Assembly: GCA_050742975.1 (NCBI GenBank)
Contig: JBOGDQ010000223.1
Span: forward strand, 1-18,171
DNA length: 18,171 nt
Source of the DNA: JBDTGE01 sp050742975
GTDB lineage: Bacteria; Actinomycetota; Actinomycetes; Mycobacteriales; Jatrophihabitantaceae
Direction of reading: 5' to 3'
The position numbers were made by a program, and so were the translations under genes. Positions 12,852-18,171 of this stretch are shown here, piece by piece. The number at the start of each line of letters is the position of its first letter. The first letter of the stretch is position 1. The notes under the pieces are model-generated. The model worked only from the letters and a program-made list of their open reading frames with translations. It was not told the DNA's origin and ran no database searches.

Positions 12852-13792
12852 TGGCTGGCAATTCGCAACGTCAGGGCGCGATCCGCAAGTCCAAGAAGGG
12901 CGCGCAGGCCGGCTCCGGCGGGCAGGTCAAGCGCGCCCTCAAAGGGAAGGGACCGACGCCGCCGGCCGAGGCTCGCAAGGGCCACCCGGCCGCGCGCCGA
13001 GCGGCCGCCGCGACGCGTCGTGATCAGGGTCGTGGGCGCAAGGACTCCGCCGCGGCCGAGTTGCTCGTCGGCCGGAACCCGGTCGTCGAAGCCCTGAACG
13101 CGAAGATCCCGGCCACAGCGCTGTACCTGGCCGTCGGCATCGAGGCGGACGAGCGGGTGACCGAGGCGATCCGGCTGGCCGGCAACCGGGGCCTGGCGCT
13201 GCTCGAGATCAGCAGGGCCGAGCTGGACCGCAAGACCAACGGCATCCAGCACCAGGGCATCGCGCTTCAGGTGCCGCCCTATGCCTACCGCGAGCTGGCC
13301 GATGTCCTTGCCACAGCGGCAGAATCGAGCACGGCGCCCCTACTCGTGGCGCTGGACGCGGTCACCGATCCGCGCAACCTCGGCGCGGTGATCCGCTCGG
13401 CGGTGGCGTTCGGCGCGCACGGGGTGATCCTCCCCGAGCGCCGGTCGGCGGGCGTGACCCCGACCGCGTGGCGGACCTCGGCCGGCACCGCGGCCCGCAT
13501 CCCGATCGCGCAGGTGACGAACCTGGTCCGCGCGCTGAAGGAGTGTCAGAAGGCGGGCCTGGTCGTGGTGGGCCTGGACGCGGACGGCAGCACGTCCGTC
13601 GACGACCTCGAGCTGGCGACCGACCCGATCGTCGTCGTGGTGGGCTCGGAGGGCCGTGGGCTCTCGCGGCTGGTCGGCGAGACCTGCGACCTCACGCTCT
13701 CGATCCCGATGACCGGGCCGGCCGAGTCCCTGAACGCGTCCGTCGCCGCTGCGGTGGCCCTCGCCGAGATCGCCCGGCGCCGGAGAACTTGA
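12851..13792 (+). CDS. rlmB: 23S rRNA 2'-O-ribose methyltransferase, TrmH/RlmB family
   Basis: The 313-residue SPOUT enzyme transfers methyl from SAM to a ribose in rRNA; the target G2251 equivalent is inferred from RlmB. Residues 1-67 are a lysine/arginine-rich extension likely to touch RNA. Residues about 68-145 form the substrate-binding domain that begins ELLVGRNPVVEAL. The knotted catalytic domain has motif 1 DPRNLGAVIRSA (from Asp173), motif 2 GSEGRGLSRLV (from Gly265) and motif 3 SLNASVAAAVAL (from Ser293). The ATG shares one base with the cysS stop (TAATG), and AAGGAA lies eight bases upstream, so translation is coupled to cysS. Mycobacteria have the same cysS-rlmB order. Confidence 0.95.
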   Translation: MAGNSQRQGAIRKSKKGAQAGSGGQVKRALKGKGPTPPAEARKGHPAARRAAAATRRDQGRGRKDSAAAELLVGRNPVVEALNAKIPATALYLAVGIEADERVTEAIRLAGNRGLALLEISRAELDRKTNGIQHQGIALQVPPYAYRELADVLATAAESSTAPLLVALDAVTDPRNLGAVIRSAVAFGAHGVILPERRSAGVTPTAWRTSAGTAARIPIAQVTNLVRALKECQKAGLVVVGLDADGSTSVDDLELATDPIVVVVGSEGRGLSRLVGETCDLTLSIPMTGPAESLNASVAAAVALAEIARRRRT

Positions 13793-13891
13793 TCCGCTCA
13801 GGACTTATTTCGCTCAGGCGTCCCTCGCGACCACCCAAAGAGCGGGGTGGATCACTCGGTCCGAACGCAAGCCTTCGGCGCGAGTGGGGAT

Positions 13892-13922
13892 CCCCCGCCG
13901 CTGAAGGCGTAGCCGGCGGGGG
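13892..13922 (-). repeat. Palindromic repeat element H, copy 3
   Basis: Arms CCCCCGCCG (13892-13900) and CGGCGGGGG (13914-13922) enclose CTGAAGGCGTAGC, which on the minus strand reads GCTACGCCTTCAG, close to the loops of copies 1 and 2. It lies in the convergent gap between rlmB and the sugar ABC ATPase gene, 100 bases after the rlmB stop. Confidence 0.8.
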
Positions 13923-13924
13923 AG

Positions 13925-14016
13925 GGCTCTTCGCGTGAGCACCCATCGCGTGGTGGGTCGCCTTTTGAACCCGGGTGCTCGGCCTTCGTGCGAGCGCTCG
14001 TCGCGTGGGGGGTCGC
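13925..14016 (-). repeat. Dispersed repeat module L, two tandem variants
   Basis: Two units at 13925-13961 and 13981-14016 share a 19-base segment with one mismatch (TCGCGTGGTGGGTCGCCTT at 13946, G variant at 14001), a period of 55 bases. The second contains the 18-base core found inverted at 4212-4229. Between them GAGCACCC (13937-13944) and GGGTGCTC (13973-13980) form an 8-bp inverted repeat. The array ends nine bases before the ABC ATPase stop codon. Confidence 0.65.
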
Positions 14017-14024
14017 CTTCGGGT

Positions 14025-15122
14025 TCAGCCCAGGCGCGCGCCGGTCTCGATGTTGAACGCGTGCTCCTCGTTGCTGCGCACCGAGACGCTGACCGTCTCG
14101 CCGATGCGCGGCGGCACCCGCCCGTCGAAGCGGACGACGAAGGGCTTGGCGCCGGGCTCGTCGCCGGGCAGCGTGCCGTAGACGTACGCGTCGGCACCGA
14201 GTTCCTCGACCAGCTGGACCTCGATCTTCAGCCCGTCCTGGGCCGCGTCGTCGGCGACGTGGAAGGACTCCGGGCGCACTCCGAACGTCACCGACTTGAG
14301 GTTCGCCGCGTGCGCCGCATCGACGACCGTCTGGCTGAGCGGCAGCACGATGTTGCCCAGTTGCACGCCGCCGGACACCAGCTCGACGTCCCGCAGGTTC
14401 ATGGCCGGTGAACCGATGAACCCGGCCACGAAAGCGTTCTGCGGGGTGTCGTAGAGGTTGCGCGGGGTGTCGCACTGCTGCAGCACTCCGTCCTTGAGCA
14501 GGGCAACCCGGTGCCCCATCGTCATCGCCTCGACCTGGTCGTGGGTGACATAGACCGTGGTGGTGCCGAGCCGCGCCTGCAACGCCGCGATGTTCGAGCG
14601 GGTCTCGACGCGCAGCTTGGCGTCGAGGTTGGACAGCGGCTCGTCCATCAGGAACACGCTGGGCTCGCGCACGATCGCGCGACCCATCGCCACCCGCTGG
14701 CGCTGACCGCCGGAGAGCGCCTTCGGCTTGCGGTCGAGGTACGGCTCCAGGTCGAGCAGCTTGGCCGCCTCGCGGACCTTGACCGCCCGCTCGTCCTTCG
14801 AAACACCCTTGAGCTTGAGGGCGAAGCCCATGTTCTCGCCGACGCTCATGTGGGGGTACAGCGCGTAGTTCTGGAACACCATCGCGATGTCGCGGTCCTT
14901 CGGAGGCTTGCGCGAGACGTCCGCGCCGTTGATCCGGATCTCGCCGCTGGAGACGTCCTCCAGGCCCGCGAGCATCCGCAGGGCGGTGGACTTACCGGAT
15001 CCGGACGGCCCGACCAGCACCATGAACTCGCCGTCCTTGACGTCCAGACTGAGGCTGTTGACGGCGGGGATCGGGTTGCCCGGGTACAGGCAGGTGGCGT
15101 CGACGTAGCTGACTTCGGCCAT
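14025..15122 (-). CDS. ugpC: Sugar ABC transporter ATP-binding protein, UgpC/MsmK/MalK type
   Basis: The 365-residue protein is the cytoplasmic ATPase of a carbohydrate-uptake (CUT1) importer. Walker A GPSGSGKST is at 38-46, the Q-loop is VFQNYALYPHMSV, the signature LSGGQRQRVAMGRA starts at 136, Walker B is FLMDEPLSNLDA (Asp160, Glu161) and the H-loop is VYVTHDQVEAMT. The C-terminal part (about 240-365) is the TOBE/OB regulatory domain (SVTFGVRPESFHV, GETVSVSVRSNEEHAFNIETG). No permease or binding-protein gene adjoins it, so it may be a shared ATPase that serves several sugar importers, as MsmK/MsiK does in streptomycetes and streptococci. The start at 15122 is supported by GGGAG six bases upstream; the open frame runs 24 codons further without family resemblance. 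The symbol reflects the family, not the substrate. Confidence 0.9.
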   Translation of the reverse strand: MAEVSYVDATCLYPGNPIPAVNSLSLDVKDGEFMVLVGPSGSGKSTALRMLAGLEDVSSGEIRINGADVSRKPPKDRDIAMVFQNYALYPHMSVGENMGFALKLKGVSKDERAVKVREAAKLLDLEPYLDRKPKALSGGQRQRVAMGRAIVREPSVFLMDEPLSNLDAKLRVETRSNIAALQARLGTTTVYVTHDQVEAMTMGHRVALLKDGVLQQCDTPRNLYDTPQNAFVAGFIGSPAMNLRDVELVSGGVQLGNIVLPLSQTVVDAAHAANLKSVTFGVRPESFHVADDAAQDGLKIEVQLVEELGADAYVYGTLPGDEPGAKPFVVRFDGRVPPRIGETVSVSVRSNEEHAFNIETGARLG

Positions 15123-15262
15123 GGGAAACTCCCAAATCGGTGTGTCACTGCCGCGCCGGTTACGGGAACGTCCGGTGCGCTGGCTGGGCGGCACCGTCGA
15201 ACCTCACGGATTTCCGGCCGGCGGATGTCGGTCTGCCCCACCGATGTCAAAGGCAGCATCTG

Positions 15263-15282
15263 CCGACCGGCGTAGCGGTCGG
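15263..15282. terminator. Second hairpin after acyltransferase gene
   Basis: CCGACCG (15263-15269) pairs with CGGTCGG (15276-15282) around GCGTAG. It is 52 bases beyond the acyltransferase stop on the minus strand and upstream of the ABC ATPase gene. It might be a terminator or an operator of the ATPase gene. Confidence 0.4.
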
Positions 15283-15306
15283 ATAGGTGACATGGAACAC
15301 TCCCGA

Positions 15307-15331
15307 GGCCCGCTCGGTCAACAGGCGGGCC
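15307..15331 (-). terminator. Hairpin after acyltransferase gene
   Basis: GGCCCGC (15307-15313) pairs with GCGGGCC (15325-15331) around an 11-base loop, three bases beyond the acyltransferase stop codon on the minus strand. No U-run is present. Confidence 0.55.
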
Positions 15332-15334
15332 GGA

Positions 15335-16066
15335 TCAGCGCGTGTCGACGTAGGTGCGGTCCGGACGGAAGAACTCGGTCGGTGCCGGGTCCCGACGCAG
15401 CAAAGCCACCTCGTCACGCACCTCGCGCATGATCGTGTCGGTGATCTCGCGCAGCGTCTGGGTCGTCGGCTTGGCGCCCCGGAAGCGGCGGAGGTCGACC
15501 GGCCTGCCGACCGATGCCTGCGCGGTGCGGCGCCTGACGAACCGTTCGAGGGACATCCCCTGACGCTTCTGCGCGCCCCACTGGCCGACCGGGATGACCG
15601 GCGTGTCCGGCGAGAGAAGGACCAGGCGGGCGATGCCGGTCTTGGCCAGCATCGGCCAGTTGTCCGGGTCCTTGGTCGTGGTGCCCTCGGGGTAGATGAC
15701 GACGGCCTCGCCATGGGCCAGGGCGGAGACCGCCTCGCCCAGCGATCGGGCCGCGTCCTCCGTGCCGCGGCGGACGGGGATCTGCTCGGCGCCGCGCAGG
15801 ATCCGGCCCACGACCGGTTGGCTGAACATGCCGGCCTTGACCATGAACCGAGGCACTCGTCCGGACTGCCAGACGAAGCGCGCCATCAGCACGGTGTCGA
15901 CATGGGACAGGTGGTTGAGCGCGATGATCACTCCGCCCTGATCCGGTGGTGTCATGCGGTCCAGGTTGTGCCAGCGGATGCGGAACAGCAGCGCGTCCAG
16001 CGGGTAGAGGATCACGACGCAGAGCCGGATCCAGAACCCGGCTCTCGGCTTGTGCAGGCGGCTCAA
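15335..16066 (-). CDS. 1-acyl-sn-glycerol-3-phosphate acyltransferase (PlsC family)
   Basis: The 243-residue protein transfers an acyl group to lysophosphatidate or a related acceptor at the inner membrane face in phospholipid synthesis. The hydrophobic N-terminal segment FWIRLCVVILYPLDALLF is followed by NHLSHVD, the HxxxxD catalytic motif (His52, Asp57), then QIPVRRGTED, and VVIYPEGTTT with the EGT motif at 127-129. VIPVGQWGAQ is motif IV. The open frame continues upstream through the antisense of the tRNA gene, so the long version is excluded. TTG at 16066 is preceded by GAGGA six bases upstream, gives a normal family N-terminus, and is the best start. No ATG or GTG is available at a sensible place. 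The exact acceptor lipid cannot be told. It is followed by a hairpin and then the ABC ATPase gene on the same strand. Confidence 0.88.
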   Translation of the reverse strand: MSRLHKPRAGFWIRLCVVILYPLDALLFRIRWHNLDRMTPPDQGGVIIALNHLSHVDTVLMARFVWQSGRVPRFMVKAGMFSQPVVGRILRGAEQIPVRRGTEDAARSLGEAVSALAHGEAVVIYPEGTTTKDPDNWPMLAKTGIARLVLLSPDTPVIPVGQWGAQKRQGMSLERFVRRRTAQASVGRPVDLRRFRGAKPTTQTLREITDTIMREVRDEVALLRRDPAPTEFFRPDRTYVDTR

Positions 16067-16167
16067 TTGCGGTCCTCGGTCGATCGGCGGACGGGTTTCG
16101 GGCGCGTAGGTAGTCTGCCTGCCGTTGGTGTCGAGTGGCGTCCAGGCGGCATCGATCGCCGGGCAGG

Positions 16168-16173
16168 TAACCT
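16168..16173 (+). promoter_or_regulatory. Putative -10 box for tRNA-Thr
   Basis: TAACCT fits TANNNT and ends nine bases before the mature tRNA start. No convincing -35 element was seen. Confidence 0.4.
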
Positions 16174-16182
16174 CGATGCGCT

Positions 16183-16256
16183 GCCGCCTTAGCTCAGCTG
16201 GCCAGAGCAACGCACTTGTAATGCGTAGGTCGTCGGTTCGACTCCGACAGGCGGCT
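16183..16256 (+). tRNA. tRNA-Thr (anticodon TGT)
   Basis: A 74-base cloverleaf. Acceptor arms GCCGCCT (16183-16189) and AGGCGGC (16249-16255) pair over all seven bases, followed by discriminator T16256. The D arm is AGCTCAGCTGGCCAGAGC. Anticodon stem ACGCA/TGCGT holds loop CTTGTAA with anticodon TGT at 16217-16219, reading ACA. The T arm is GTCGGTTCGACTCCGAC. CCA is not encoded, as is common in actinobacteria. Confidence 0.97.
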
Positions 16257-16263
16257 CCCGATG

Positions 16264-16284
16264 GAGCCCCTGGATTCCGGGCTC
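16264..16284 (+). terminator. Hairpin after tRNA-Thr
   Basis: GAGCCC (16264-16269) pairs with GGGCTC (16279-16284) around a nine-base loop, seven bases after the tRNA. A competing stem GGCTCC/GGAGCC (16253/16263) would involve the tRNA 3' end, so refolding on 3' processing is possible. Confidence 0.5.
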
Positions 16285-16458
16285 TAGCCATCCGGCCCCG
16301 TTGGTGGTTCATCGCTATCAAGATCAATGGCCGGATTTCGGCCGGTTTAGCAGAGTCGCGGATGCTCTCGGCGACAGGCGAGCTACTTGCAGGTCGACCG
16401 GGTATTGGCGCACGACAACTGTCGGGCTGCGAGAGATGGAGGAAGCGGATAGGAGTGG

Positions 16459-16530
16459 TAAAATGCCGCTCCCAGACAGACAGTGTCTTGTCAGGGTCGA
16501 CCGCGCTCCAGCGGCATCGTCATCGGGGGG
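16459..16530 (+). promoter_or_regulatory. Putative promoter and ribosome-binding site of beta-propeller gene
   Basis: TAAAAT at 16459-16464 is a strong, unusually AT-rich TANNNT box. GGGGGG at 16525-16530 lies four bases before the ATG. This gives a leader of roughly 65 bases. No clear -35 element is seen. The rest of the gap from the tRNA terminator to here holds only a weak GGCCG/CGGCC hairpin at 16329-16343. Confidence 0.45.
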
Positions 16531-16534
16531 ATTC

Positions 16535-17845
16535 ATGAGATTTGTCAAGACGTCCTTGCTCGCGGGCTTGGGTGCGGGCTTCGCCTCGCTCGTCCTCGCC
16601 GCCGGCGCGAGCGCCGCCACACCGGGAACCGTCAGCACGACTCCGGCCAGCTTCACGCCGTGGCTGCTGAGGACCACGCCGAACCAGCGGGTCGAACAGC
16701 TGTTGCAGTGCGGTTCGACGATGTACGCGGTCGGCACGATCAGCTCGATCGGGCAGGGTCGGCAGACCTTCACGAGAGGCAACGCGTTCAGCTTCTCGGC
16801 GACGACCGGCGTGCTGACCTCATGGAATCCGGCCGCCAACGCGCCGGTCCGTTCGATCGCTCTGTCCCCCGACTGCTCGACCGCCTACCTCGGTGGCAGC
16901 TTCACGACGGTCAGAGGCGTCGCGTCGAAGTACATCGCCGCCGTGGACACCACGACCGGCGCGGTGAAGACGGGCTTCGCCCGTGATGCCTCCAATGCGG
17001 TGATGACCGTGCAGTACACCCACGGGGCGGTGATCGCCGGTGGAGCCTTCACCTCCATCAACGGGGTTGCCCGGAGCCGTATGGCCAGCCTCGATCCGAG
17101 TACCGGTGCGGTGACCTCGTACCTGAACATCCCGGCCAAGGGCACCTATCCGCGGACGTCGACCGAGGTCTACAACTCGCAGTTGAGCCACGCCGGTGAC
17201 CGGATGCTCATCGAGGGCGTGTTCACCTCGCTGGGGTCCACACCCCGGCAGCAGGTCGCCATGCTCGACCTGAACGGACCGTCGGTGGTCATCGACAACT
17301 GGTTCTCGACCGAGCTGAACGCCGCGTGCGACCCGATCGAGTCCTTCTACGCGCGGTCGGCGAACTGGTCACCCGACGACGCCACGGTGTACATCGCGTC
17401 AACCGGGTACAAGCCCGCCTCCGGTCCCGGTTCAGCGACGTGGCAGCCGCGGGCTGGGCTGTGCGACGCCGTGGCCGCGTTCCCCGCGACGAGCACGAAC
17501 GTGGCCCACGAGTGGGTCAACTACACCGGCTGCGACTCGTACTACTCAGTCGCCGCCGACGCCAACAACGTCTACGTCAGCGGGCACGAGCGCTGGGCGA
17601 ACAACGGCTTCGGCTGCGACGCGGCCGGCCCCGGCGCCCTCTCGCGGCCGGGCATCGCGTCGATCAACCCCACGACCGGCCAGGCCACCGCATGGAACCC
17701 AACCCGCGCCCTGGGCTACGGGACGCACGAGCTCTACCTCACCGGCGCCGGGCTGTGGGTTGCCAGCGACATCTACAGCGACGGCAACGCGCAGAAGTGC
17801 GGCGCGGTCACCAACAAGGGCGGCATCTGCTTGCTGCCCTACTGA
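16535..17845 (+). CDS. Secreted beta-propeller-like repeat protein
   Basis: The 436-residue protein begins with a Sec signal peptide: RFVK, then a hydrophobic stretch to about residue 24, and a likely cut after ASA (27). The mature chain is a string of about 45-60-residue repeats of the type [GG]xFTxxxGVxxxxxAxxDxxTGAVxxx. Examples are YLGGSFTTVRGVASKYIAAV, VIAGGAFTSINGVARSRMAS and RMLIEGVFTSLGSTPRQQVA. Such repeats are found in delta-60/PQQ-like propellers of extracellular actinobacterial proteins, and the C-terminal part keeps only weak copies. Six or more cysteines are spread through it, suggesting disulfides. There is no anchor or catalytic motif, so it is probably released and binds something at the cell surface. 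The ATG at 16535 has an adjacent purine run; a longer open frame from 16301 lacks a signal peptide and crosses the promoter. It lies alone next to tRNA-Thr. Confidence 0.82.
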   Translation: MRFVKTSLLAGLGAGFASLVLAAGASAATPGTVSTTPASFTPWLLRTTPNQRVEQLLQCGSTMYAVGTISSIGQGRQTFTRGNAFSFSATTGVLTSWNPAANAPVRSIALSPDCSTAYLGGSFTTVRGVASKYIAAVDTTTGAVKTGFARDASNAVMTVQYTHGAVIAGGAFTSINGVARSRMASLDPSTGAVTSYLNIPAKGTYPRTSTEVYNSQLSHAGDRMLIEGVFTSLGSTPRQQVAMLDLNGPSVVIDNWFSTELNAACDPIESFYARSANWSPDDATVYIASTGYKPASGPGSATWQPRAGLCDAVAAFPATSTNVAHEWVNYTGCDSYYSVAADANNVYVSGHERWANNGFGCDAAGPGALSRPGIASINPTTGQATAWNPTRALGYGTHELYLTGAGLWVASDIYSDGNAQKCGAVTNKGGICLLPY

Positions 17846-18013
17846 CCACGAGGACAGCATGCCGGAAGATCGCGCGCACGCCTGAAGGCGGCGGTGCGTG
17901 CCGCGGCGGTGCCCGATTCGGTGATCGGCCAGCGTCGCAGCGGGTCGGGTCCTGGCTAGATCATGATCAACAGCGGATTGTAGCGCGGCACGTCGACCAC
18001 ACGGCTCTGCTGA
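17846..18013. other. Convergent gap, no gene seen
   Basis: It lies between the 3' ends of the propeller gene and the partial regulator gene. It holds a weak 6-bp inverted repeat GCACGC (17876-17881)/GCGTGC (17896-17901), the palindrome GATCATGATC (17959-17968) and TGATCAAC at 17964 and 18011. No strong terminator is apparent. Confidence 0.5.
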
Positions 18014-18171
18014 TCAACGTCGGCCCGCGGAGCGCCGGGTGGATGCCGCCTCAACTTGCGCAGGCTCGCCCTTCGCGTCGTCGAGTAGGGGCCCCAGTGC
18101 GTGCCAGTTCGCGCGGGCGGCGAGTGCCGCGCCCTCGGCGTCACCGTCCGCACACAGCTCGATGATCTTCT
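18014..18171 (-). CDS. Probable GntR/FCD-family transcription regulator, 3' end only
   Basis: The last 51 codons of a gene that starts beyond the right edge are read on the minus strand and end in TGA at 18014-18016. The peptide KIIELCADGDAEGAALAAR, followed by ANWHALGPLLDD and a basic tail ending GRR, resembles the last helices of FCD effector domains, where a GDAEGA-type turn precedes the final helix. Third positions are strongly G/C, as in a real gene. Another minus frame over the same DNA reaches 17956 but has an Arg/Pro/Ser-rich shadow composition. No DNA-binding domain is in view, so the family call is tentative. Confidence 0.45.
   Translation of the reverse strand, partial: KIIELCADGDAEGAALAARANWHALGPLLDDAKGEPAQVEAASTRRSAGRR

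Noticed and set aside
16301..16534. Upstream extension of the propeller gene
   Set aside because: It would bury the signal peptide inside the protein and cross the TAAAAT promoter box and the ribosome-binding site.
17956..18153. 65-codon minus-strand frame near the right edge
   Set aside because: Its Arg/Pro/Ser/Thr-rich composition is that of a frame-shifted shadow; the frame ending at 18014 has strong third-position G/C and a family-like sequence.

Overview
The window is high-GC DNA from an actinobacterium. Nearly every codon ends in G or C, GTG/TTG starts are frequent, and several genes have a TANNNT -10 box only 6-7 bases before the start codon, as in leaderless actinobacterial transcripts. 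From memory, the gene order clpC - mutY - small membrane protein - disA/radA/lpqE - carD - ispD - ispF - cysS - rlmB matches the block Rv3596c to Rv3579c of Mycobacterium tuberculosis. This makes an actinobacterium of the Mycobacteriales/Frankiales/Nakamurellales neighbourhood likely. The genus cannot be read from the sequence.

Layout. 1-1893: 3' three quarters of clpC (AAA+ unfoldase of the Clp protease), ending in a strong hairpin that faces convergent mutY (2068-2946, minus). 3035-3700: a membrane-anchored extracytoplasmic protein divergent from mutY. 3701-4375: a gene-free, repeat-rich convergent gap. 4376-7749: a minus-strand cluster in transcription order lpqE-like lipoprotein, radA, disA (repair ATPase and c-di-AMP synthase), with three 25-bp tandem repeats between lpqE and radA. 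8074-9739: plus-strand carD (RNA polymerase-binding regulator), ispD and ispF (two MEP-pathway steps). 9857-11425: a PLP-dependent trans-sulfuration-type enzyme divergent from a small PPOX-type flavin/F420 protein. These two look inserted into the conserved order. 11454-13792: cysS and rlmB, translationally coupled. 14025-16066: a lone UgpC/MsmK-type sugar ABC ATPase and a 1-acyl-glycerol-phosphate acyltransferase, both minus. 16183-16256: tRNA-Thr(UGU). 16535-17845: a secreted beta-propeller-like protein. 18014-18171: 3' end of a probable GntR/FCD regulator on minus.

Most genes are housekeeping: protein quality control, DNA repair, c-di-AMP signalling, transcription control, isoprenoid precursors, cysteinyl-tRNA and rRNA methylation. 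The least explained signal is a family of short palindromic repeats. A hairpin with 9-bp arms (CCCCCGCCG/CGGCGGGGG) and a conserved 13-nt loop occurs three times, at 4292, 9945 and 13892. Two copies lie in convergent gaps beside a second repeat module. The third sits in frame inside the PLP enzyme gene, where it appears to add about 15 residues. Other points of note are a 15-bp hairpin that puts the ispD start codon in its loop and carries a six-codon leader frame, and the tandem repeat next to the radA promoter. I found no CRISPR array, insertion sequence, prophage or obvious defence system.
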